Shown: positions 28,189-36,778 of the stretch, piece after piece
How the letters are laid out: the number at the start of each line of letters is the position of its first letter
Numbering within the stretch: position 1 is the first letter of the stretch
NCBI GenBank assembly: GCA_013215655.1
Contig: JABSOX010000043.1
Coordinates: 1-46,543 of the forward strand
DNA from: Colwellia sp.
GTDB lineage: Bacteria; Pseudomonadota; Gammaproteobacteria; Enterobacterales; Alteromonadaceae
DNA: 46,543 nt
Reading direction: 5' to 3'
Translations under genes and position numbers: made by a program
Notes under the pieces: model-generated
Told to the model about the DNA's origin: nothing
Databases searched by the model: none
The model's input: only the letters and a program-made list of their open reading frames with translations

Positions 28189-31100
28189 TTACAGTTTAGA
28201 TATACATCTAAAACTCGACAATTGAGAAAAAACAACAGGATTTACCGTACCTTTCCCCGAGAGTTCATAAATAGCTTTAAAATTATTCTTAGAAAATGTC
28301 ACTTCAACTTTATTTTCATTAACTTGGTTAACATCGGCATTATCAATTAACCTAAAAAATGCAAATAAACCTGTTTTACTTTCAATAACCTCGCTACCGT
28401 CACGACGGACAAAATTAAACAGGCTATTGGAACTAAAGTTTTCAGGAGGCCACGTCACATTAGTAGTGGTTGGACGCCCAAATTGATAGCTCAAATTTCG
28501 CCCATGAATTGACATTTTAAATTTGGCAAGACGAGAATCCAAATAAACAGGTTTAAGCGAAAAATTCAGCTGCGCTCTGTTACCATCAGCAACAAAAAGA
28601 CTTTCTCTAACGCGACTAATTTTTTCAAAAAAAGGTAAAACATCTTCGCTAAAACCATAAGTATCTTCGATATGATTTTTCCACTGCCAAGGATAAGCCT
28701 TACTCTTAATTAACGGCTGAATATGCTCACTAAAAAATTGGTAGACTGAACCAGAAGCGCCAAAAATAGTGGTTAGATCTCTCAGAGTAACATCTGTTTT
28801 AGCTGACTTTTCGAATGGGTATTTAAAAGCAATGGTGTCATTACACTGGGGTAATATATCCTGCTCCCATATTTTGGCCATTTTTATGCGATGGTTTTGA
28901 TTTTGAACACTCTTAATATTACTCGCCAATTGAGATATCCAAAGGTTTAATGGCTCCGCCTGTACGTAAGCAAACGCCTCTAAAGAGTTAAGCGTACTAT
29001 CATCAGTTTTAAGTTGCTCGCTTTTGATATTCAAATTTAATGCTACCGATATTTCTGAAATAATCGCTGACATTCGTTGTTGCACAACCGCCTTGCGGTC
29101 TTCTCCCATGAGTTCATGGAGCTTACTAAACTGAGAGGTAATAAAATATTCAGGCGCATCATTATTACGTATCGATGTATTGCTTAAAGCCCTATCTTTA
29201 TTAACTGACAAGTCAACCAATTGCGACGTTGGACTAATATCAACCAACTTAGTTGCCTGTGCTACTGAATCTAAAAGTAAAAATAAAGGTGACTCCACAC
29301 CACTTGTTAACATCAGCGCAGAATTCAAAGCGGCCATATTGTCACTTTTCTTAACGGATACAGAATTAAGTAATAATTGCCAATTATTTACATAATCTCG
29401 TGCGTAAATTGATTCAAACTTTTTGGTCAAAGCGGTTTTATTAATTATATTCGCTTCACCTAGCAACCATGATTCATTGTTTAGCTGCTCAATGTAAGTA
29501 CCAATATCTGTCGCTAATACCTTGGTAAAAACCTCAGGCGTATATAAACGAGATATGGTAAGAATATCATCCTTATTGGTATCTAAAACCAAGCGCCAAT
29601 CAGTGCCCGCCAGTTGTGCCATAGATAACATTTGAGTTGAATCATTCGTCTGCGCTATTTTAAATTGTTGATAATATATTTCGGCCACAGGTTGTGACTG
29701 CAAACTAGCACGAGCGTCCGCTACCAGTTGCTCATCTACAACATCAAATGACATATTATTTTGTACTAGGTTTTCAGCATGAGCCGATAACTGAACAAAC
29801 TCTGATTTTGAAAAAAACGAATTGTTATTTAAGTTCTTATCCAACCAATACTTTAAAAACACTTTATCTCTATTTTTTGTACTACCTAACATTAAATAAG
29901 CTTTTAGCGCTTGGTATTGTTCATCTGCATTACTAGCATTACTCAGTTGCATCTCAACCTGACTTTTTACATAAGGTAGCAAAACAGTTTTTAACAAACG
30001 CTTATAACTTGCCGTTAGTGCTCCTTCCAATGAATCTGACTGCGCTAAACCTAAACCAGAAAATTGCGCTTTATTTTGATCAACTAACGCCGAAATATTG
30101 TTTGCAAAGTCATTTAAAGCGGGGATATATTTGCGAATGTCGCCACTTGCCTCAGAATTTTCATATTGTTTACTCCAGTTATCAACTGACAGCTCACTCA
30201 ATGAAATATAACGAGCATTATTACTGTAACTAACAAATAATCCGATACATAGTGCAAGGGAAAAAACGCCTGCTGTTGCCATGACTATTTTCTTTATAAC
30301 CGTCTTACGGTTTTCATAACCTGTCATCACACCAAACTGGTCAGACTCAGGAAACACCACATCTTGTAATAGTTCTTTTATAAAATAACTACGTTGATCG
30401 TTATTCCACAAGGCTTTGGCTGTACTTTTTAGACCAAAGGCCTGTGATACTTTAGCAATAATGCGATCAATTGGCGCGCCATGTTGTGTACCACTGGTAA
30501 AATATAGCCCCCGTACAATGCCCGTTGTAAGTCCATCATCTTGTTTAGACAAGTTTTCGATAATATTCGAGAGTGTAGGTTTTAACGAAGAAAACTGATC
30601 ACTAAAGCTGTAGATAAGTGATTTACGGCTGGGGTCGCGTTCTAATGAAATACGTTGCCATTGTCGTCTGGTGATAGATTGCGTTAAAAGTTTAAATTCT
30701 TGTGAAAACTTCGCAAGTAAATCACCTAAAAGGCTTTCCTTTTTATCAAAAGTAATCCCAAACGTTTGTTCTCTTTCTTTATGTGAAAAGGTTTCATAAA
30801 ACTGGCTAAAACCTGCAATCATATCGGATTTAGTAATAACAATGTATACAGGGAATTTTGTTGAAAAGAAGTCATTCACCTCTGCGATACGTTGCTTCAT
30901 TTGCATGATTTGTTGGCTGAGTTCATATTCACTCAAGGTCATCAGATCAGACATACTAAAGCTAACTAACAAGCCGCTGATCGGTTTACGACGGTACTTT
31001 TTAATCATACCGAGAAAGTTATTCCAACCTGATTGATCTGCTTTTTGATGACTATCCTGCGACGTGTATCGACCTGCCGTATCTAGTAATACCGCTTCTT

Positions 31101-31611
31101 GGGTGATCCACCAATCACAGTTTTTAGTACCACCAACACCTTGAACCGCTTGGTTAGCAAACTCATTAAATAGTGGGAATTTTAAACCTGAATTTGAAAG
31201 TAAGGTCGTTTTGCCACTACCTGGCGAACCAATAATCATATACCACGGAAGTTCAAGGAGAGAACTCGGGCCAGCCTTATTATTTTTTAACATACTAAAG
31301 GCTTGATTGAATTTATCTTTTAACTCAGCAGACTCTGCATTTATGACCTCATCAAGCCCATTGTCTTCGGTGATCTCTTCCACCATTTGTTGCTGCTTTT
31401 TGGTTTTTAAGTGATATTTAACTAATTGCACTAAGCAATAAATTAGTAGGATTGAAATAATAACGATAATTCGACTACTCAGTGTTGCTAACGGGTAATA
31501 ACCTGCAAACGCAATATATGGCCCTGCAAAAAAGATTAATAGAGAGAGTAATAAAATAGAAATTGCAGGAACAAACCAAACACTGCTAACGATTTTTTTT
31601 ATTTTTTCCAT
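28189..31611 (-). CDS. tssM: T6SS membrane complex protein TssM (IcmF)
   Basis: An 1140-residue inner-membrane protein that spans to the periplasm and binds TssJ and TssL. Two N-terminal transmembrane helices (about 11-30 and 46-63) are followed by a cytoplasmic NTPase domain with Walker A GSPGSGKTT at 128-136 and the DTAGRY motif. A third helix is near 438-460. The large periplasmic region ends in the IcmF C-terminal beta domain (FGRPTTTNVTWPPE). The intact Walker A suggests ATP binding, which not all TssM proteins keep. Confidence 0.95.
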   Translation of the reverse strand: MEKIKKIVSSVWFVPAISILLLSLLIFFAGPYIAFAGYYPLATLSSRIIVIISILLIYCLVQLVKYHLKTKKQQQMVEEITEDNGLDEVINAESAELKDKFNQAFSMLKNNKAGPSSLLELPWYMIIGSPGSGKTTLLSNSGLKFPLFNEFANQAVQGVGGTKNCDWWITQEAVLLDTAGRYTSQDSHQKADQSGWNNFLGMIKKYRRKPISGLLVSFSMSDLMTLSEYELSQQIMQMKQRIAEVNDFFSTKFPVYIVITKSDMIAGFSQFYETFSHKEREQTFGITFDKKESLLGDLLAKFSQEFKLLTQSITRRQWQRISLERDPSRKSLIYSFSDQFSSLKPTLSNIIENLSKQDDGLTTGIVRGLYFTSGTQHGAPIDRIIAKVSQAFGLKSTAKALWNNDQRSYFIKELLQDVVFPESDQFGVMTGYENRKTVIKKIVMATAGVFSLALCIGLFVSYSNNARYISLSELSVDNWSKQYENSEASGDIRKYIPALNDFANNISALVDQNKAQFSGLGLAQSDSLEGALTASYKRLLKTVLLPYVKSQVEMQLSNASNADEQYQALKAYLMLGSTKNRDKVFLKYWLDKNLNNNSFFSKSEFVQLSAHAENLVQNNMSFDVVDEQLVADARASLQSQPVAEIYYQQFKIAQTNDSTQMLSMAQLAGTDWRLVLDTNKDDILTISRLYTPEVFTKVLATDIGTYIEQLNNESWLLGEANIINKTALTKKFESIYARDYVNNWQLLLNSVSVKKSDNMAALNSALMLTSGVESPLFLLLDSVAQATKLVDISPTSQLVDLSVNKDRALSNTSIRNNDAPEYFITSQFSKLHELMGEDRKAVVQQRMSAIISEISVALNLNIKSEQLKTDDSTLNSLEAFAYVQAEPLNLWISQLASNIKSVQNQNHRIKMAKIWEQDILPQCNDTIAFKYPFEKSAKTDVTLRDLTTIFGASGSVYQFFSEHIQPLIKSKAYPWQWKNHIEDTYGFSEDVLPFFEKISRVRESLFVADGNRAQLNFSLKPVYLDSRLAKFKMSIHGRNLSYQFGRPTTTNVTWPPENFSSNSLFNFVRRDGSEVIESKTGLFAFFRLIDNADVNQVNENKVEVTFSKNNFKAIYELSGKGTVNPVVFSQLSSFRCISKL

Positions 31612-31620
31612 TTTTAAACG

Positions 31621-32940
31621 TTATCCTTTTAAAACTAGAATGAGTTCAACTCTGCGATTAAGGCTTTGGTTGTAATCGCTGTCATCGTCTTTTACTAGCG
31701 GTTCAGTGTCCGCAACGCCACGAGTAGTGGTATTCATCAATTGAATGTTACTTTTAGTTAACCATTGGGCGATAGCCTCAGCTCTTTTTCGTGAGATTAC
31801 CCAATTTGAATCAGCTTTTCCGGTTGAATCAGTATGTCCTATCACTAACACGCGATCGGCATAGTCTTTAATGGAGTTAACTAATAAATTTACGTCAGGT
31901 AATGCATCCTCGTTTACAATACTACTACCTGATTTAAATAAACTGGTACTAATAAGGCGAATAATCAATCGATTATCTCTAACATCCACGGCAATAATTT
32001 TATCATCAATGTATTTAGTTAATGTTAACTTTAGAGCTTCAGCAATAGTATTTACATCAAGGGTTTTGGGTTGGCTTTCATTTACTTGTAATACAAAATC
32101 ATCCCACCCAATGGATTCAACTTTTTGATAAAGAGGTTCTACCTTTGCTTTTAAATTGGATAAAAAGCCAATATAAGCAGCAACAACAACAAAGCCAAAC
32201 AATAAAAACACCAGCACTGGCGGAAACTGCTTGGTAAAACCTTTTTCGGCTTTTCCTGCACCCTGCCAGCTAGGTGATAAGTCTCGGTCAATAGGTCTAA
32301 ATTGCTCTATAGGTTGATAAAGTTTTTGACTCACTTGCAGTAGTTCGCTTTCACCCTGCTTTGAAACTCGATATTTCCCACAAAACCCAGCGGATAAACA
32401 AACATAACATAATTCAATTAAATCAATATTTCGCTGAGGTTGTTCTAATAACTTATTCACAATCAAGAAGAATTTCTCTCCCCCTGATGTTTCATTGTGG
32501 TATTTACCCAGCAATGTCTGATGGCTCCATATACTATCGGATCCCCATGGCGTAGATAACACCAGTTCATCTAATAGACAACAAATCAGATAACGTGCTG
32601 TTAACGTAATCTCCTTATTGAGACCCGTTTTGTTTATCTGCTCATCAAACTTTGCAATGAGTTGCTCAATGTCTTGGCGTAGTTGCTCAATACTATTACT
32701 AGGTTCTAATGAACGAATATTACTGGCCAAAATTAAGATGTCACTTGCACAAGATAAAATTGGATTTTCGCCATCAAACTGAGCAACACTATGATAGGGA
32801 GTTGGGTTAATTGAATTAGAGGGCATAGGGGAAGGCGTAAAGCCCGTAGAAGTCGCAGTAGAATGATCTATGCTCGGCGATTTTCTTCGTCCACCGGGAT
32901 TTGGAATAATTAATGTTTTAGATAGGTCGTCATCACTCAT
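31621..32940 (-). CDS. tssL: T6SS membrane complex protein TssL with OmpA-like domain
   Basis: A 439-residue protein. The extended cytoplasmic N-terminus has Thr9 in SKTLIIPNPGGRRKS. A DotU domain follows (about 55-225), then a single transmembrane helix (240-260) and a C-terminal OmpA/MotB peptidoglycan-binding domain (about 330-437, with GHTDSTG and SRKRAEAIAQWL). TssL joins TssM and TssJ in the trans-envelope complex, and the OmpA domain anchors it to the cell wall. The Thr9 motif matches the place where Agrobacterium PpkA phosphorylates TssL to recruit the FHA protein. It follows tssK by 2 bases. Confidence 0.95.
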   Translation of the reverse strand: MSDDDLSKTLIIPNPGGRRKSPSIDHSTATSTGFTPSPMPSNSINPTPYHSVAQFDGENPILSCASDILILASNIRSLEPSNSIEQLRQDIEQLIAKFDEQINKTGLNKEITLTARYLICCLLDELVLSTPWGSDSIWSHQTLLGKYHNETSGGEKFFLIVNKLLEQPQRNIDLIELCYVCLSAGFCGKYRVSKQGESELLQVSQKLYQPIEQFRPIDRDLSPSWQGAGKAEKGFTKQFPPVLVFLLFGFVVVAAYIGFLSNLKAKVEPLYQKVESIGWDDFVLQVNESQPKTLDVNTIAEALKLTLTKYIDDKIIAVDVRDNRLIIRLISTSLFKSGSSIVNEDALPDVNLLVNSIKDYADRVLVIGHTDSTGKADSNWVISRKRAEAIAQWLTKSNIQLMNTTTRGVADTEPLVKDDDSDYNQSLNRRVELILVLKG

Positions 32941-32942
32941 AG

Positions 32943-34274
32943 TTAACTACTCCGTATCGCCCAAAGTTCCATCGTCAAACCTGGGAAATTAGTGCCTACA
33001 TGAAATGCTATCGCTCCAGATTCTGTCAACGATGTCCAATAGTCGCCGTTGGGGATTAATTCAAAATAAACATAGTTACGTTGATAAGGTATTTCTCTTG
33101 GAGCAACAGCCAAATTATTTAGTTGTATACCCGGCAATTGAACGTTCACCAATTCTTTGATCTGTTCAACAGCGCCAATTTTAACTTGTGGTGGAAAATA
33201 TTGGCGGATTTCTTCCGTTGTAATATCCGCAGTAACCGCAAGAATAAAAGACGCGGAAGTGAATAACGTTTTATCGGAAATGGTACCTATACTAATGCCG
33301 TATTTTTTCTCATGTAAAGGAATATTAATAGAGTTTTGCTCTAAAACAACACTGAAAACTTGTCTTAGCTCATCAATTAAGAATGAAAATATTTCCGTCA
33401 AGTTATTGTGCTGGTAATGTGGTAAATCAGGCACTAATTTATCAGTTTTGATAAAAGTACTCATATCACCAATTAATTCAATAAATTTTATATATAAATC
33501 ATAAGGTGATAATTGTTCGCTACGATCTAAATTAATCAATTGTGGATAATGTCGATTAAGGGTTTGTAACATTAAAAAATCGGTTACTTCCGTTGTAGTT
33601 GCTTTACCTGCAACAGAAACACGAGCCGCTAAGGCGCTGATCCTATGCTTGGCTAACTTCACCAGTTCACTCAAAAAACCATTGATGTGCGCATTGTTTT
33701 TTATATTTAGGCTAGGCGCTATAAAGCTTTCTTTTAAAGTAATACTGCCACTTAGACTCACATCTTCAATAAAAGCAACGGGGATACAACTGAATTCATT
33801 ATTGTCGTCTTTATCACTACGTAATGAAAAACTAAAACCTGAAACTTCAATAGCTTGCTGTGTTGACGATGTGCCAGAAACATCTCTAGCTTCATGTTCA
33901 GCAATGTCATAACGACTTTGGGTGCTGTTATCTCTAAACGTTTCAGTATTACCATGACGCCTAATACTTACCGCCAAATATATTGTTGAATTTAACAAGT
34001 CTTCATTGATATCAATCGCCGCAGGAACATTATCAATATCAGGGAATTTAAAATGGCTGCCATCAGGTAAAATACCTTCTGCTGAAGATAGGCATAACTT
34101 GCCATTCTTCAGATGTGACTTGTCAATTTCGATAGAAGAAATGCCCCAGTAATGCGGACGACATAAAGCAATACTATTACGAAGTTGAGATTCATGGTAT
34201 CTGGATTGTTGTTGGAAGTGCTGCGGTTGCAACATCATTCCTTCAGACCAAACCACTCTTTTTTCCCAAGCCAT
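32943..34274 (-). CDS. tssK: T6SS baseplate protein TssK
   Basis: A 443-residue baseplate component that links the tail baseplate to the membrane complex. It is recognised by the N-terminal VVWSEGMMLQPQHFQQQ signature, the central IAPSLNI region and the C-terminal YFELIPNGDYW segment. It lies between tssJ and tssL, the usual tssJKL order, with a 79-base gap after tssJ. Confidence 0.95.
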   Translation of the reverse strand: MAWEKRVVWSEGMMLQPQHFQQQSRYHESQLRNSIALCRPHYWGISSIEIDKSHLKNGKLCLSSAEGILPDGSHFKFPDIDNVPAAIDINEDLLNSTIYLAVSIRRHGNTETFRDNSTQSRYDIAEHEARDVSGTSSTQQAIEVSGFSFSLRSDKDDNNEFSCIPVAFIEDVSLSGSITLKESFIAPSLNIKNNAHINGFLSELVKLAKHRISALAARVSVAGKATTTEVTDFLMLQTLNRHYPQLINLDRSEQLSPYDLYIKFIELIGDMSTFIKTDKLVPDLPHYQHNNLTEIFSFLIDELRQVFSVVLEQNSINIPLHEKKYGISIGTISDKTLFTSASFILAVTADITTEEIRQYFPPQVKIGAVEQIKELVNVQLPGIQLNNLAVAPREIPYQRNYVYFELIPNGDYWTSLTESGAIAFHVGTNFPGLTMELWAIRSS

Positions 34275-34353
34275 ACAAACTTATCCTTTATTTAATTCGT
34301 GATAGTTAGCCGTTCCACTTCAATGTGTATTTTGAAATAAATCGGGTATCAAT

Positions 34354-34824
34354 TTAAATTTTTATCACGCGAACTGACAGCTTCTCAACTTTCACTTCTA
34401 AACCAGAGTCACTCCAAAGGCTTCCTTCAGGAACCTCCATAATTGTGCGCCATGTCACCATATCGATACTGCGATAACCCACCACAACACCAATATATTT
34501 CGCATTTTCTGATATTTTTAAATCAATTTCTTTTTTGCTGTCAGGATCTACTAAATACTCATTAAGTGTAATATATTCAGTACCTAATGCATTATGATCG
34601 CTGTCAAAAAGTGCATCGTAGGTCGCATTCTCAAAGTTAATTTTATTGCTTAATTGATAAACGCGAACGATGACCGATGATGCTTTCCCTTGAATATCAG
34701 GGTTAATATCTGATGATGCACTTATCACATAACTAAAATCGACTTTATTCTCAGAGGTACTCATGCAAGCGGTCAACATGACACATATACAAACAATACC
34801 TACTTTTTTAAAATAATTTAACAT
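34354..34824 (-). CDS. tssJ: T6SS outer-membrane lipoprotein TssJ
   Basis: A 156-residue lipoprotein. The signal peptide ends in the lipobox Leu-Thr-Ala-Cys, with the lipidated Cys at about residue 20. The rest is a small beta-sandwich with SSVIVRVYQL and the loop region DALFDSDHNALG typical of TssJ. It holds the TssM periplasmic tip at the outer membrane. It starts 12 bases after tagH. Confidence 0.93.
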   Translation of the reverse strand: MLNYFKKVGIVCICVMLTACMSTSENKVDFSYVISASSDINPDIQGKASSVIVRVYQLSNKINFENATYDALFDSDHNALGTEYITLNEYLVDPDSKKEIDLKISENAKYIGVVVGYRSIDMVTWRTIMEVPEGSLWSDSGLEVKVEKLSVRVIKI

Positions 34825-34836
34825 GCCTTTTCCTTT

Positions 34837-36531
34837 CTATTTATTATTCTTAAAACTATTAATTTGTGCTTGATATGCTTCAGAAAAGTAACTACTGAGC
34901 ACCTCGTTCAAGTTTTCTGTAACCTTTTTGGCCATTACTTGCTGTTTTTCTTTATAAAGTTGCCAGCATTTAGCGCCAGAATTTAACCCCATAAAACTAC
35001 GTCCACTGTCGTTAACTTGAGTTTCTATCGCTTCCGGCTCTAATTGCCCTAAAACTCCGGTTAAAGTAGCCTGTAAGCCCGATAAAAAAGCCATTTGATG
35101 TAATTGAATATCATTTACGGCTTCCTCATAGGAGTCTTTTGCTGACATGTAACCTTTCTTTTTCTTCAGTAACAGCATTTCTAACGTATCGACAGGATCA
35201 ATTGAAAATTTAATCGGATTATTAGACCGCGGTTGTACCGACGTTAACGACAGCCGCGACTCTTGTTTAAACGCCGTTCGGCTATTTAATAACGACATCA
35301 ACCCTTTAGTTGTCGATAATAAAATGGTAACAATATCATCAGCAAACGTATCTGGGTCAATCGTTGACATATATTCTTTTGGCAATCCCAGTTTTTTATA
35401 GAGTGTATTTAAAAAAACATCTTCCTGTTTTTTTAACGAAGCATCACTTGTCGCAACATCAGATTTTTTCGGTACTGCAGGTGTGTCTGTGCGAACTTCT
35501 GCAACACTAACCGCTTCAGGTTCAGGTTCAGGTTCAGGTTCAGGAATATTATTCACACTAGGTTCCGCGACAATACTTTCTTCAAGTATGGGTTCAGGCT
35601 TAGGCTCTGGAGTAACGGATTTAGTTTCTTGTGGCTCACTTGTCTGAGTACTTTCTGGAACAAGTGGTACAACGGGCGTTTCAATTTTTGTAGTCGGTTG
35701 CAGCTCTACATCTACAGGAGTAGCCGATGTTACATCATTAGCAACATTTTCATTAACAACTATTTCCTCAACATCATTATTATCTGTAGGTGCTTTATAA
35801 TCCGAAATCGCTGGCATTATGCCCGATAACTCCCAATCTTCAGGAATACTCGTATCGTTAGCCACATAATGTTGACTCGCTGCAGGCATTGGAGATGATT
35901 CTTGAGGTTTGACAAACGGCGGAGGTTCATTTGAACTAACACCTATCGAATTAACATCAAATGAACTCGCTTTTTTAATCTCTGCTGAACTGTTCTTTGT
36001 TATGGGTGAATTTGCAGAGCCTGATAATAATTCACTTAAACCTAACCCTTCATCTTTTTGCTGAGACGCACCATACTGAGCATTTTCTGGTATTTTTAGT
36101 AAAGGCTCTGATGCTTCATTACTTGAAACGTCGGCATCACTGCCCATCACCAAACCCAATAAACCACTGTCACCTGAAGAAGGCGCCGATTGGTGGTTAG
36201 CGTTATCCTCTAGCTCTAGACTTTCAACTTGTATGCAAAATTTACCGATGGTAATACTGTCTGACGTTTGCAATACATGTTCATTGTTTTTACCAAGCGC
36301 AGTCGGGGCATTATTAATGAATACGCCATTACTGCTAACATCCATCAATATGAATTTTTGATTTTGAAACGAAATAACTAAATGCTTACTTGAAATATAT
36401 CTGTCGACATCTTGTAATGTCCAATCGCAATCATTGGACCGGCCTATTGAACCACCTTGAGGTGTAAAACGATAACTAGTGTTTTGGCCTATCGCAGCTT
36501 CCGATACAAGCTTTAGTTGTAAATATGGCAT
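34837..36531 (-). CDS. tagH: T6SS FHA-domain protein TagH
   Basis: A 564-residue protein. An N-terminal FHA domain (about 5-100) has the phosphothreonine-binding residues in GRSNDCDW, SSKHLVI and SSNGVFINN. A long acidic, Pro/Glu-rich linker (about 100-370) includes five Pro-Glu repeats. A C-terminal T6SS-FHA domain (about 375-560) contains the FMGLNSGAKCWQLYKEKQ segment. FHA proteins of this type bind phosphorylated TssL or PpkA and trigger assembly. I chose the ATG at 36531 because it starts directly at the FHA strand; a GTG at 36576 has no ribosome site. It is the first gene of the minus-strand operon. Confidence 0.9.
   Translation of the reverse strand: MPYLQLKLVSEAAIGQNTSYRFTPQGGSIGRSNDCDWTLQDVDRYISSKHLVISFQNQKFILMDVSSNGVFINNAPTALGKNNEHVLQTSDSITIGKFCIQVESLELEDNANHQSAPSSGDSGLLGLVMGSDADVSSNEASEPLLKIPENAQYGASQQKDEGLGLSELLSGSANSPITKNSSAEIKKASSFDVNSIGVSSNEPPPFVKPQESSPMPAASQHYVANDTSIPEDWELSGIMPAISDYKAPTDNNDVEEIVVNENVANDVTSATPVDVELQPTTKIETPVVPLVPESTQTSEPQETKSVTPEPKPEPILEESIVAEPSVNNIPEPEPEPEPEAVSVAEVRTDTPAVPKKSDVATSDASLKKQEDVFLNTLYKKLGLPKEYMSTIDPDTFADDIVTILLSTTKGLMSLLNSRTAFKQESRLSLTSVQPRSNNPIKFSIDPVDTLEMLLLKKKKGYMSAKDSYEEAVNDIQLHQMAFLSGLQATLTGVLGQLEPEAIETQVNDSGRSFMGLNSGAKCWQLYKEKQQVMAKKVTENLNEVLSSYFSEAYQAQINSFKNNK
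35515..35544. repeat. Hexanucleotide repeat (TTCAGG)5
   Basis: Five perfect tandem copies of TTCAGG on the plus strand encode five Pro-Glu pairs in the TagH linker. Slippage would change linker length by two residues per unit without a frameshift. Confidence 0.9.
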
Positions 36532-36683
36532 AAAAACAAACCGTTCCTTATTGTTATTGTTATAAATAACTTCCACAAAATTTAAGTCAAATACCTTGAT
36601 TATACAAGCATGATATCAATAAAAGTTTCTTTAAGTAATAAGTCATTATCGAATAAATAAATTAAATTACTTGGGTATAAACT

Positions 36684-36705
36684 ATATTTAGATTAATCTA
36701 AATAT
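36684..36705. promoter_or_regulatory. Perfect 22-bp palindrome between tagH and ppkA
   Basis: The half-site ATATTTAGATT (36684-36694) is followed directly by its exact reverse complement AATCTAAATAT (36695-36705). The palindrome stands alone in the divergent spacer, 74 bases before the ppkA ATG and 153 before the tagH ATG. No spacer loop and no U-tract follow, so a binding site for a dimeric regulator is more likely than a terminator. Such a site could control both arms of the cluster. Confidence 0.6.
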
Positions 36706-36778
36706 GCGGCTTTACATTATTTGATGACGTTTAAAACAATAAAAATTCAACTACTTATTAGAGACCAAATAAATCGAA

